Assembly: GCF_000378485.1 (NCBI RefSeq) | Contig: NZ_KB899968.1 | Span: forward strand, 1-64,000 | Direction of reading: 5' to 3' | Source of the DNA: Flavobacterium rivuli WB 3.3-2 = DSM 21788 | GTDB lineage: Bacteria > Bacteroidota > Bacteroidia > Flavobacteriales > Flavobacteriaceae | DNA: 64,000 bases | In this document: positions 44,436 to 52,955 of the stretch, piece by piece | How positions within the stretch are numbered: position 1 is the first letter of the stretch | Layout of the letters: the number at the start of each line of letters is the position of its first letter | The notes under the pieces: model-generated | Seen by the model: the letters and a program-made list of their open reading frames with translations, nothing else | Told to the model about the DNA's origin: nothing | Database searches by the model: none | Made by a program: the position numbers and the translations under genes

Positions 44436-46220
44436 ATGTCTGAGCAAAAAACAAACGAACAATTTCTACAGGAGTTTAACTGGCATAACTTTGAAGAAGG
44501 TATTGATCCGGTAGATGAACAAAACCTTAGAGAGTTTGAAAACTTAGTTGAAAAAACTTTTATTTCAACTGACAGCGACGAAGTTGTAGAAGGAACAGTA
44601 GTAAGAATAACTGACAGGGATGCTATCGTTGATATCAACGCTAAATCTGAAGGTGTTATTTCTCTTAACGAATTCCGTTACAACCCTAACTTAAAAGTAG
44701 GCGATAAAGTAGAAGTACTTATTGATGTACGCGAAGATAAATCAGGCCAGTTAGTTCTTTCTCACAAGAAAGCACGTACTATCAAGGCTTGGGACAGGGT
44801 TATCAGTGCTAATGAAACTGGCGAGATCGTTAACGGTTTCGTTAAATGCAGAACTAAAGGTGGTATGATCGTAGATGTTTTTGGCATCGAAGCTTTCCTT
44901 CCTGGTTCTCAGATAGACGTAAAACCAATCAGGGATTACGACCAGTATGTTAACAAAACGATGGAGTTTAAAGTTGTGAAAATTAACCACGAATTTAAAA
45001 ACGTAGTTGTATCTCACAAAGCGCTTATCGAAGCTGATATCGAAGTTCAGAAAAAAGAAATCATTGGGCAGCTTGAAAAAGGCCAGGTACTTGAAGGTGT
45101 TGTTAAAAACATTACTTCATACGGTGTATTCATCGACCTTGGAGGTGTTGACGGACTTATCCACATTACCGACCTTTCTTGGAGCCGTATTAACCACCCA
45201 AGTGAAGTTCTTGAGCTTGACCAGAAACTAAACGTTGTTATCCTTGACTTTGATGACGAGAAAACACGTATACAACTTGGTCTTAAACAATTAAACGCTC
45301 ACCCTTGGGATGCACTTGATGCTAACCTTAAAGTAGGTGACAAAGTTAAAGGTAAAGTAGTGGTTATTGCTGACTACGGTGCGTTTATCGAAGTTGCTGA
45401 AGGTGTAGAAGGCCTTATCCACGTTTCTGAAATGTCTTGGTCTACGCACTTGCGTTCGGCTCAGGATTTCGTAAAAGTGGGTGATGAGATCGATGCAGTT
45501 ATCCTTACTTTAGACAGGGAAGACCGCAAAATGTCTCTTGGTATCAAACAACTTACACAAGACCCTTGGACAGACATTACGTCTAAATACCCGGTTGGCT
45601 CACGCCACACAGGTATCGTTCGTAACTTTACAAACTTTGGTATATTCGTAGAACTTGAAGAAGGTATCGATGGATTAATTTACATCTCTGACCTTTCTTG
45701 GACTAAGAAAATTAAACACCCAAGTGAGTTTGTTAACGTAGGCGATAAACTTGATGTTGTAGTTCTTGAACTTGACGTTGATGGCCGTAAACTATCTCTT
45801 GGACACAAGCAGACTACTGCTAACCCATGGGATAAATATGAAGATTCTTTCGCTGTAGGTACTGTACACTCTGGCGAAATATCTGAAATCGTTGACAAAG
45901 GCGCTACTGTAGAATTTGGTGACGATATCGTTGCTTTCATTCCTGCAAGGCACCTTGAAAAAGAAGACGGTAAAAAACTTAAAAAAGGCGAAGCTGCTGA
46001 ATTTAAAGTTATCGAATTCAACAAAGAATTTAAAAGGGTAGTGGCATCGCACACTGCTACTTTTAAAGATGAAGAAGAGAAAAATGTTAGAAACAATGAG
46101 TCTAACAACAATAACTCTAACTCAGGTTCTTCAAACAATGCAGAAAAGAGCACTCTTGGTGACCTTGATGTATTAGCTCAGCTAAAAGAAAGAATGGAAA
46201 ACGGAGAGAACAACAAGTAA
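44436..46220 (+). CDS. rpsA: 30S ribosomal protein S1
   Basis: A 594-residue protein made of six S1 RNA-binding domains. Recognisable repeats include GTVVRITDRDAIVDINAKSEG, GVVKNITSYGVFIDLGGVDG, GKVVVIADYGAFIEVAEGVEG and GIVRNFTNFGIFVELEEGIDG. It binds mRNA and brings it to the 30S subunit, which matters in Bacteroidota because Shine-Dalgarno sites are weak. The C-terminal ~40 residues are Asn/Ser-rich and low in complexity (NNESNNNNSNSGSSNN). Monocistronic between its promoter and a strong terminator. Confidence 0.97.
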   Translation: MSEQKTNEQFLQEFNWHNFEEGIDPVDEQNLREFENLVEKTFISTDSDEVVEGTVVRITDRDAIVDINAKSEGVISLNEFRYNPNLKVGDKVEVLIDVREDKSGQLVLSHKKARTIKAWDRVISANETGEIVNGFVKCRTKGGMIVDVFGIEAFLPGSQIDVKPIRDYDQYVNKTMEFKVVKINHEFKNVVVSHKALIEADIEVQKKEIIGQLEKGQVLEGVVKNITSYGVFIDLGGVDGLIHITDLSWSRINHPSEVLELDQKLNVVILDFDDEKTRIQLGLKQLNAHPWDALDANLKVGDKVKGKVVVIADYGAFIEVAEGVEGLIHVSEMSWSTHLRSAQDFVKVGDEIDAVILTLDREDRKMSLGIKQLTQDPWTDITSKYPVGSRHTGIVRNFTNFGIFVELEEGIDGLIYISDLSWTKKIKHPSEFVNVGDKLDVVVLELDVDGRKLSLGHKQTTANPWDKYEDSFAVGTVHSGEISEIVDKGATVEFGDDIVAFIPARHLEKEDGKKLKKGEAAEFKVIEFNKEFKRVVASHTATFKDEEEKNVRNNESNNNNSNSGSSNNAEKSTLGDLDVLAQLKERMENGENNK

Positions 46221-46247
46221 TCTCTTTTCAATCTTAATTTATATGGA

Positions 46248-46276
46248 AACCTCCGCAGCAATGCGGAGGTTTTTTG
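46248..46276 (+). terminator. Terminator of rpsA
   Basis: A perfect 10-bp stem (AACCTCCGCA / TGCGGAGGTT, GCAA loop) followed by T6. Confidence 0.9.
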
Positions 46277-46310
46277 TGTTTTAAAAACAATGAATTATTT
46301 AAACCATAGC

Positions 46311-46450
46311 CCCACAGATAATGTTAAGCCGTGGCATGAAGCGTTTGTAAACGCCCGTGAGTGGATTGAGAAAAGATAATTAGATTACTGATCTTAGATT
46401 TTTAGATATAAGATAATAGATGATAGACGCCTCCAGAAACGGGGGCGTTT
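46311..46450 (+). pseudogene. Diverged copy of the purL 3' end and its terminator
   Basis: An open frame without a start reads PTDNVKPWHEAFVNAREWIEKR-stop (stop at 46377). The full PurL encoded at 58498-62157 ends RTDEVSPWHEAFVNAREWIEKR. The similarity continues past the stop: TAATTAGATTA, then ATAATAGATGATAGACGCC and the terminator hairpin, matching the region after the real purL (58427-58497, opposite strand). Nucleotide differences are scattered, and three residues differ upstream of PWHEAF. This is a separate, diverged allele rather than a recent copy. The ParB/Mrr cassette starts directly after it. Confidence 0.88.
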
Positions 46451-46501
46451 TTGTTAAAAATTGATTTACTTTTAATATATTTACTTACAAATATTAGTAT
46501 A

Positions 46502-47620
46502 ATGAATACAGTTCAAGTCCCGTTAGATAAATTATTTTTAGATCCAAATAATTATAGATTAAGAAGTAAACAACAATATACTGAAATTCAAGACTTGACT
46601 GATGATAAGCTAATAGGATTGGCGTTACAGCAGAGGACCTTCAATATAGTAACAGGTAAAAATAACATTGAAGTAAAAGACCTTATAGACAGTTTTAAAT
46701 CAAATGGTTTTCTTAAAGTCGATAATATTCTTGTAAGAGAGTTAGGAAATAAAAAAGGTTATGTCGTTATCGAAGGAAATAGAAGAGTAGCTGCTCTTAA
46801 AATTTTGCAAAAATCCTTTAATGAAGGGTTTAATATCGGCATCCTAAACGAATCAATTTTTCAAGCTGTAGAGGCTGTAAAATACAGCTATAATAATCCT
46901 GAGGAATATTTGATCTTAATGGGATTAAGACACGTTAGTGGAAATAAAAAATGGGACCGCTATAACCAAGCAAAACTTATTTCTGAATTGAGCAGCAATG
47001 GGCTCTCGGTAAATGAAATTGCTAATAAACTTGGTGTTGCTAACAAAAATGCTATACAACAACAATTGGAATCTTTTTACGCAATTGATGCCTTTATAAA
47101 TGATGAAGCTGCATACGATTCCATAAGTGGTTTCAACCCATATGAAAAATTCATGATTTTCGTAGAAGTACTATTAAAAAGGAACGTCAAAAATTGGCTT
47201 AAATGGGATCCAACTAAAAAAGAATTTCTGAATAAAGAAAATTTACAAAGATTTTATACATGGATAACTCCAGCATACAATATATCTAATAATGAAGATG
47301 ATGACGATGATGAATTTGACTATAATAATAGTGAAATTCTGGAACCTATTATAGTCAATCATAAAGTTATAAGAGACTTAAACGATATTATAGATGATGA
47401 AGAATCCTTATTACGATTAGAAGAAAGCAGAAATATTGCAGAAGCTATCGAACAAAACGAAGGATTTACAAAAAAGAAATTCTCAAAGGAAATAGCTAAT
47501 GCAGAGAAGATTTTAAAAAATATAAAATTTGGGCCATCGCTACAACTTGAAGACGGGGATAAATCTTCGCTTCTTAATATCCAGAAAATTGTTAAAAGGA
47601 TAATAGGCGATGAAAATTAA
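46502..47620 (+). CDS. ParB-like DNA-binding/nuclease-fold protein, first gene of a two-gene cassette
   Basis: With the ATG at 46502 the protein has 372 residues (the longer frame has an unlikely AT-rich leader). The N-terminal ParB/Srx domain opens with VPLDKLFLDPNNYRL and carries the ParB box VIEGNRRVAALKIL at about 89-102. A helix-turn-helix follows (about 155-185, LSVNEIANKLGVANKNAIQQQL). The C-terminal part contains an acidic stretch EDDDDDEFDY and helices. There is no ParA or plasmid context, so partitioning is unlikely. It overlaps by 11 bp with an Mrr-like nuclease gene, which suggests a DNA-targeting defence pair. This function is inferred. Confidence 0.8.
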   Translation: MNTVQVPLDKLFLDPNNYRLRSKQQYTEIQDLTDDKLIGLALQQRTFNIVTGKNNIEVKDLIDSFKSNGFLKVDNILVRELGNKKGYVVIEGNRRVAALKILQKSFNEGFNIGILNESIFQAVEAVKYSYNNPEEYLILMGLRHVSGNKKWDRYNQAKLISELSSNGLSVNEIANKLGVANKNAIQQQLESFYAIDAFINDEAAYDSISGFNPYEKFMIFVEVLLKRNVKNWLKWDPTKKEFLNKENLQRFYTWITPAYNISNNEDDDDDEFDYNNSEILEPIIVNHKVIRDLNDIIDDEESLLRLEESRNIAEAIEQNEGFTKKKFSKEIANAEKILKNIKFGPSLQLEDGDKSSLLNIQKIVKRIIGDEN

Positions 47621-48356
47621 TAGAGCAACTAAAATTCGTTTATTACTTATCAAAATTTTAATTTCAAATAGTAGGATTGTTGATTTGTATGCATTGGAGG
47701 ATATTGACGAGGAGGATATTGAATCAATAAAAATTGAATTGGAGGGATATATTGCCAAATATAAAAAATGTGGTTTAAAAATAGATTATGATACATCAGA
47801 AATATATAAAACTAAAAATGTTATTAAAATTTCCTCATATATTAATAATTTAAGTGCAACTCGTTTTGAAAAATATGCGGCCTTACTAATAAAAATCTTT
47901 GGATATGAGATTTCATATGCAACAAAAATTTCTCATGATCAAGGAATAGACTTTATAGGAGTAAAAAGATTTCAACTTTTTGATTCTAAAAGAAATAATT
48001 ATTTAATCGGTCAAGCAAAAAAATACAATGATTTAGTTAATGTAAATGAAGTAAGGAACTTTGCTGGATCAGTAATATTACTTAGAAGTAAAGAATTTAG
48101 TCAAGCTAAAGTATACGAAAGTATTTTAATGAAATCATTCACACCGATTGAGGGAGTATTTGTAACATCATATTTTTTTTCTCCTCCTGCTGTAAAACTA
48201 TGTGAAAGTGCTGATATAATTTCTCTCGATTTTATAGATCTAATTCTTCTTACAGAGAAAGCGATATTAGAAAAGACTTTGGATATTGAAACCAATAATT
48301 TATTTATAAATAAAAAAGTGGATATAGCACTTAATAAAATTGACATTCTAAAATAA
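47610..48356 (+). CDS. Mrr-like restriction endonuclease, second gene of the cassette
   Basis: A 248-residue protein whose middle shows the Mrr catalytic fold: SATRFEKYAALLIKIFGYEISYAT (Glu87), HDQGIDFIGV (Asp114) and YLIGQAKKYNDLVNVNEVRNFAGSV (Gln135-x-Lys137). This D...QxK arrangement is the PD-(D/E)xK variant of Mrr enzymes that cut foreign or modified DNA. The ~75 N-terminal residues may hold a winged helix. The start overlaps the end of the ParB-like gene by 11 bp, so translation is coupled. Codon use is strongly AT-rich compared with rpsA and tpiA on either side, which suggests horizontal transfer. Confidence 0.82.
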   Translation: MKINRATKIRLLLIKILISNSRIVDLYALEDIDEEDIESIKIELEGYIAKYKKCGLKIDYDTSEIYKTKNVIKISSYINNLSATRFEKYAALLIKIFGYEISYATKISHDQGIDFIGVKRFQLFDSKRNNYLIGQAKKYNDLVNVNEVRNFAGSVILLRSKEFSQAKVYESILMKSFTPIEGVFVTSYFFSPPAVKLCESADIISLDFIDLILLTEKAILEKTLDIETNNLFINKKVDIALNKIDILK

Positions 48357-48454
48357 TCTATACTTACCTAATATCCAATTCCTTAATTCATAAGCCTCAT
48401 ATATCTATAAAAGGCCAAAGAATAACTATGCTGACAATTTTAAACCTAAACAAA

Positions 48455-48482
48455 AAACCCTCTTACTCACGTAAAAGGGTTT
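48455..48482 (-). terminator. Terminator of tpiA
   Basis: A hairpin AAACCCTCTTAC / GTAAAAGGGTTT with one mismatch and a TCAC loop, with a T-run on the minus strand, 25 bp from the tpiA stop. Confidence 0.8.
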
Positions 48483-48506
48483 ACTGTTTTATGATCCAAA
48501 GCTAAC

Positions 48507-49259
48507 TTAGATACCAGCTACAATAGCAAGGAAATCATCTGCCTTAAGAGCCGCACCGCCTATAAGGCCGCCGTCTACATCGGGTTTAGAGAAAATTTCG
48601 CGGGCATTGTCCGGTTTCACGCTGCCCCCGTAAAGGATAGACGTTTCTTCGGCAATTTTGCTGCCTATGTTAGTATGTAGTAACGAACGTATAAAGGCAT
48701 GCATTTCCTGCGCCTGCTCTGGAGAAGCCGTTTCGCCTGTACCTATAGCCCAAACAGGCTCGTAAGCCAGTACAACGCTTGCCCAGTCGCTTTCGCTAAT
48801 GTGGAACAAACCTTCCCTTAACTGAGATTCTACCAGGTTAAAGTGGTTGCCAGATTGCCTGTCGGCAAGCTCTTCGCCAAAACAAAAAATAACCGTTAAG
48901 TTATGTGCTAAAGCGGTAGTTACTTTTTGAGCCAGTAATGCATTATTTTCATGAAAATATGCCCTGCGCTCTGAATGGCCTAAAATAACCGTGTTTACCT
49001 TAATGCTTTTAAGCATGTTTACAGAGATCTCTCCCGTATAAGCACCGCTTTCGGCCTGGTGCATGTTTTGTGCAGCCACAATAATATTGCTGCCCGCAGT
49101 TTGCTTAACAGCCGCCTGAAGGTTTACAAATGTAGGTGCCACAACTATTTTAGCAATAGTGTTTTCGGGCTTTTTAGAAAGCAGTTCCTCAAGCAATGTT
49201 TCGGTTTGCTGGCTGTCGTTGTTCATCTTCCAGTTTCCTGCAACGATTTTTTTTCTCAT
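48507..49259 (-). CDS. tpiA: Triosephosphate isomerase
   Basis: A 250-residue TIM-barrel enzyme that interconverts dihydroxyacetone phosphate and glyceraldehyde 3-phosphate in glycolysis. GNWKMN holds the catalytic Lys, ILGHSERR the catalytic His and LAYEPVWAIGTG the catalytic Glu. The phosphate-binding loop YGGSVKP and GGLIGGAAL close the barrel. The start codon overlaps the stop of the TlpA-like gene by one base (TAATG). Confidence 0.97.
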   Translation of the reverse strand: MRKKIVAGNWKMNNDSQQTETLLEELLSKKPENTIAKIVVAPTFVNLQAAVKQTAGSNIIVAAQNMHQAESGAYTGEISVNMLKSIKVNTVILGHSERRAYFHENNALLAQKVTTALAHNLTVIFCFGEELADRQSGNHFNLVESQLREGLFHISESDWASVVLAYEPVWAIGTGETASPEQAQEMHAFIRSLLHTNIGSKIAEETSILYGGSVKPDNAREIFSKPDVDGGLIGGAALKADDFLAIVAGI

Positions 49260-49762
49260 TATTTTAGGTTTTTTAATGTCTCTATTAGTTTGGCATCATC
49301 TGCCTCTATGGCTTTAAACAGTGCTATTTTTCCGGTTTTGTCTATTACCATATAGCGCGGAATCCAGTCCAGGTGTACCGATTTTGCAAATTCGCCCTGT
49401 TTCATATTTGTACCCACGTGGTAGTTATCGCCCTTGGTTCCAAAAGTTTCAATGCCCTTCAGCCATTTTGCTTCTTCCCTGTCGTAAGATAAAAACAAGT
49501 AAGACACGTTAGGAAACTGCTTTTGCAGCTCATGTACTTTAGGCATTCCTTTTTTACAATCCGGACACCATGAAGCCCACACATCTATTACAACCGTTTT
49601 GCCTTTATATTTGGCAAGGATATCTTTAAAAGCGATCTCCTTACCATCGGTAGATTTCATTGTAGCGTTAAGTGCTTCGGTAGTGAAAGTAGTAGGTTCC
49701 TGTGCCTGTGTGCAAGATATCATGGCGAAAAATAATATGGGTAATAAAAGTAATTTTTTCAT
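49259..49762 (-). CDS. TlpA-like thioredoxin-fold lipoprotein
   Basis: Starting at 49762 gives 167 residues with a lipoprotein signal (FFAMISC, Cys near residue 17). The 36 codons upstream are not signal-like. The thioredoxin fold has the redox site ASWCPDCKKGMP and the cis-Pro region LDWIPRYMVID, as in the TlpA/ResA group. It probably works in the periplasm as a thiol-disulfide reductase. It precedes tpiA with overlapping stop and start codons. Confidence 0.9.
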   Translation of the reverse strand: MKKLLLLPILFFAMISCTQAQEPTTFTTEALNATMKSTDGKEIAFKDILAKYKGKTVVIDVWASWCPDCKKGMPKVHELQKQFPNVSYLFLSYDREEAKWLKGIETFGTKGDNYHVGTNMKQGEFAKSVHLDWIPRYMVIDKTGKIALFKAIEADDAKLIETLKNLK

Positions 49763-49913
49763 TTTATGGTAATTATAGAGTAACAAATTTACAATAACAA
49801 CGCAAACTAACAGGCAGTTAAATGCCTTTTTTTTGCTATTGGCAAAATTATAATAGAGGGTAAAACACACTATTTCGATATAGTATCGTGTGATTGTTTA
49901 GCAAATGGAAGAG

Positions 49914-50990
49914 TTACTCTAACCTAATTCTCGGGTCGAGCCACGCGTAAATTATATCGACCAGTATATTAATTACTACAAAAGTAGCGGCAATAACCAG
50001 TACAGATCCCATAATAACAGGCAGGTCGAGCGTATTAAGCGCTTCTACCACTTCTTTGCCAAGGCCGTTCCACCCAAAAATATATTCTACAAACACCGCA
50101 CCGGCAAGCATACTGGCAAACCAGCCCGATATGGCCGTAACAACAGGATTCAGTGCATTTTTAAGTGCATGCCTGCTTATGATATTCAGTTCGCTTAAAC
50201 CCTTGGCACGGGCGGTACGAATATAATCTTGTCCCATAACCTCAAGCAGCGAGTTACGCATTAATTGTATTACTACCCCAAGCGGACGGATGCCCAAAAC
50301 TACCGCCGGCAGTATGATATTTTTCCATTTTATGTAGGAGCCTTCGCCAAAATCGTCTACCTCATACAGGCTACCCGTCATGTCCAGGTGCGTGTACTTA
50401 TGCAGCAAAAAGCCAAACACCCAAGCAAACAATATGGCGGCAAAAAAGGAAGGAAGGCTCATGCCCAGCGTACTCACAAGGGCAATAACCCTGTCTATCC
50501 ACGTATCTTTATATAGTGCCGACACTATGCCTAATGCAATACCAATTACTATAGCTATAACAATAGCGAAGCAGGCCAACACTACCGTATTGGGCAATGT
50601 ATCGCCTATTACCTGTGTTACTTTCTTGCCGCTTTTTTGGAAGCTTTCGCGCAGGTACGGTGCTTTAAGTACCGTTGTTGTACTGCCAATAGTGAAGAGT
50701 TTCGCAGCAGTATATTTGCCTTCGGCTAAAAAGGTATAATCATTAGGACTGGTACTGTGAAAAGATATGGGCAACAGGTCGTTTATATAATAAAGGTACT
50801 GTGTGCTAACGGGCTTATCAAACCCGTACTTTTTTTTGATGATGGCAAGCTGCTCACTATTTTCATTTTGGTCGAGCATCATACGGGCGGGGTCGCCGGG
50901 CAGTACCGTAAACAAAAAGAAGATTACCGTTACCACCCCAAAGAGTGTTAGCAGTGCATATCCTGTTTTGTGTAGTAAGTACTTTAGCAC
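49914..50990 (-). CDS. DppB/OppB-type ABC transporter permease
   Basis: A 358-residue inner-membrane permease with about six helices, starting with GTG. LLTLFGVVTVIFFLFTVLPGDPARMML is the typical N-terminus of DppB-type permeases. RTARAKGLSELNIISRHALKNALNPV is the EAA loop that docks the ATPase. The central ~100 residues before the third helix are longer than in E. coli DppB. Partner permease, binding protein and ATPase genes are not adjacent in this window, so it is an orphan here. The likely substrate is a peptide. Confidence 0.9.
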   Translation of the reverse strand: MLKYLLHKTGYALLTLFGVVTVIFFLFTVLPGDPARMMLDQNENSEQLAIIKKKYGFDKPVSTQYLYYINDLLPISFHSTSPNDYTFLAEGKYTAAKLFTIGSTTTVLKAPYLRESFQKSGKKVTQVIGDTLPNTVVLACFAIVIAIVIGIALGIVSALYKDTWIDRVIALVSTLGMSLPSFFAAILFAWVFGFLLHKYTHLDMTGSLYEVDDFGEGSYIKWKNIILPAVVLGIRPLGVVIQLMRNSLLEVMGQDYIRTARAKGLSELNIISRHALKNALNPVVTAISGWFASMLAGAVFVEYIFGWNGLGKEVVEALNTLDLPVIMGSVLVIAATFVVINILVDIIYAWLDPRIRLE

Positions 50991-51050
50991 GTTTGTTGTT
51001 TATTTTACTGGTGTTATTTCATTTCGAGAACAGGACAATCCGTAATATTT

Positions 51051-51091
51051 GAGATTCTTCAACTCCGCTGCGCTCCGCTCAGAATGACAAA
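51051..51091. repeat. REP-like interspersed repeat, copy 1
   Basis: A 41-bp segment, GAGATTCTTC-AA-CTCCGCTGCGCTCCGCTCAGAATGAC followed by AAA. A second copy lies 88 bp away in the same orientation. Similar CTCCGCTNCGCTNCGCTCAGAATGAC sequences are widespread between genes in Bacteroidota. Confidence 0.75.
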
Positions 51092-51138
51092 TCGCTCGCT
51101 TATATTTATATGAAGGAGAAATCATTATTTTTTAATTT

Positions 51139-51179
51139 GAGATTCTTCGGCTCCGCTGCGCTGCGCTCAGAATGACAAA
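51139..51179. repeat. REP-like interspersed repeat, copy 2
   Basis: The same 41-bp unit as at 51051, with three to four differences. It lies directly before the end of the DoxX-thioredoxin gene (opposite strand). Confidence 0.75.
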
Positions 51180-51184
51180 CAATC

Positions 51185-52270
51185 TTATTTTTTATAGGGT
51201 TTATTGACAGCCTTAAGTAAATCGGCAGCCACAAATTTATCGTTGGCAATGCCATTCCATTCGGCAATTTTATTACCATTCCACAGGTAGAAAACACCCG
51301 GTGTATCTTTGCTGTTGCCCAATGTTTTCCAGAAGGTACCCACATCAAGCACTTTATAAGGATATTGCTTACCGGCAAACTTAAAAAAGTCCGGAATCAG
51401 GTCAGCTTCTTCATCCATAAAAGCAATAAACACATCAGGGAAATTTTTATCCTTAGCTTTCATCTCCGTAAGCTGTTTGGCAGTTTCACGGCAATGCTCG
51501 CAGCCCGGTGCAAAAAAGGCAACTATTTTTTTGCCTTTATCTGCCGCAGGGAAAAGCTGTGCATAACCAGATGCTGCCTGTGCTGGTTCGTTATTGATTG
51601 GTGCAGTTGCAGGTGCTTCGGGAGTTGGGGTTTCGGTTTTTGCGGGCTCTATTAAAGTATTAGGCAACTCTGATGCTGGGATGCTGTCAAAAGGCATAAC
51701 TGCGGCATCAATAGTTGCTTCCGGTGTAAAAATTGTTTCGCTGGTGGTTTTCCTTGCAATAGGCGCTATCATATAAATAGCTAATATACAGGCAAATATT
51801 ACGGTTGTAAGCACCCAGATATTTTTAGCATCCGGTGTATTTTTAAGTACTGCCAACAGCCAAAACAGCAAGGCTATGGCAACAACATTTTTTATAATTG
51901 CTTCTATCGGTGTCATGGGCAGCAATTCGCCAAAACAGCCACAGTTACCTGCATTGCCTTTAGTAGCAATTTCGTAGCTAAGCTGCGCTATAAATATGGC
52001 TAATAGCGCAATGGTTGTAGGTATTACAAGCTTTTTAAGGTAGTGAGGCTGCAAGAGTAGAAACCCAAGGGCAAACTCAAAACCTATAAGGGTACGCGAA
52101 AAATATACTGCCAATCCTTCAGAAAAGCCCAAAGGTATCAGCTGCTTCATTTCAAACGTAGTGATGGCAAAGTAAGGCGAATCGTATAATTTGGCAGTAG
52201 CCGACAGTAAAAATAAAAAGGCGAGTATGCCCCTTAAGGTATAAGGCAGGTATTTTTTTATATCTTCCAT
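51185..52270 (-). CDS. DoxX/MauE-like membrane domain fused to a thioredoxin domain
   Basis: Starting at 52270 gives 361 residues. The first ~150 residues hold four membrane helices of the DoxX/MauE type, with NAGNCGCFGELLPMTP, a Cys-containing loop typical of MauE-like redox proteins. After a fifth helix and a Pro/Thr/Ala-rich linker (about 200-245) comes a thioredoxin-like domain with FFAPGCEHCRETAK (CxxC). It probably moves electrons across the inner membrane to a periplasmic disulfide exchange site. It is preceded by the DUF1599 gene on the same strand (58 bp). Confidence 0.88.
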   Translation of the reverse strand: MEDIKKYLPYTLRGILAFLFLLSATAKLYDSPYFAITTFEMKQLIPLGFSEGLAVYFSRTLIGFEFALGFLLLQPHYLKKLVIPTTIALLAIFIAQLSYEIATKGNAGNCGCFGELLPMTPIEAIIKNVVAIALLFWLLAVLKNTPDAKNIWVLTTVIFACILAIYMIAPIARKTTSETIFTPEATIDAAVMPFDSIPASELPNTLIEPAKTETPTPEAPATAPINNEPAQAASGYAQLFPAADKGKKIVAFFAPGCEHCRETAKQLTEMKAKDKNFPDVFIAFMDEEADLIPDFFKFAGKQYPYKVLDVGTFWKTLGNSKDTPGVFYLWNGNKIAEWNGIANDKFVAADLLKAVNKPYKK

Positions 52271-52327
52271 GAAATTACGTTTTCCCAAAAATAAAGTTAA
52301 AGCCGGGTTGTTGTTGTTAATGAGTTG

Positions 52328-52870
52328 TTATTTAGCAAAGCCCATTAAAATAAGGGCAAAAACCGCATAATTTAGCATATCCTGATAGTTGGCATCTATC
52401 CCCTCAGATACTAACGTTTTACCTTTATTATCCTCAATTTGCTTTACGCGAAGCAGCTTTTGCAAAATCAAATCGGTTAAAGAGCTTACCCTCATTTCGC
52501 GCCATGCCTCGCCATAATCATGGTTCTTAGCCTCCATAAGTGTTTTGGTAAGCAGTACTTTCTCGTCATACAGCAGGGTTGCCTGATCTACACCAAGGTC
52601 GGGTTGCGTTGCCACTCCTCTTTCAAGCTGTATCAATGCCATGATAGAATAGTTAATGATAGCAATGAATTCTCCTGTCTCGTCCTCATTAACCATGCGC
52701 ACCTCATTTTCCTGCAGGCTGCGTATGCGTTGCGCTTTTATAAAGATCTGATCAGTCAAGGATGGCAGGCGCAGTATACGCCAGGCACTGCCATAATCGG
52801 TCATTTTGTTTATATATAACTGTCGGCAAATGGCAATAACACGGTCGTATTCGCTTGATGTAGTACTCAT
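52328..52870 (-). CDS. DUF1599-repeat protein
   Basis: A 180-residue soluble protein made of two similar helical halves. The first has DRVIAICRQLYINKMTDYGSAWRILRLPSLTDQIFIKAQRIRSLQ, the second LLTKTLMEAKNHDYGEAWREMRVSSLTDLILQKLLRVKQIE. Each half carries the conserved DYG-x-AWR motif. This is the DUF1599 arrangement, found beside folP in many Bacteroidota, as here (divergent, 85 bp). Function is unknown; the all-helical acidic pattern recalls MazG-like nucleotide pyrophosphohydrolases, which remains a guess. Confidence 0.88.
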   Translation of the reverse strand: MSTTSSEYDRVIAICRQLYINKMTDYGSAWRILRLPSLTDQIFIKAQRIRSLQENEVRMVNEDETGEFIAIINYSIMALIQLERGVATQPDLGVDQATLLYDEKVLLTKTLMEAKNHDYGEAWREMRVSSLTDLILQKLLRVKQIEDNKGKTLVSEGIDANYQDMLNYAVFALILMGFAK

Positions 52871-52886
52871 TTAAGTAGTATCTTTG
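52855..52886 (+). promoter_or_regulatory. Promoter of folP
   Basis: TTG at 52855 and TATCTTTG at 52879-52886, 21 bp apart. The -33 box lies inside the start of the divergent DUF1599 gene. Confidence 0.6.
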
Positions 52887-52955
52887 TATTGATTTTTTTT
52901 CAAATGTACTAAAAAACGCCCCTATACCAAAGGCATTTTTAAAAAACCAAAGCTT

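Noticed and set aside
46502..47620. Chromosome or plasmid partitioning protein ParB
   Set aside because: There is no ParA partner and no parS-like site was seen. The coupling to an Mrr-like nuclease points to a different role.
51051..51179. CRISPR array
   Set aside because: Only two copies of the repeat, the spacing of 88 bp is too long, and the sequence matches a known type of interspersed repeat. No cas genes are present.
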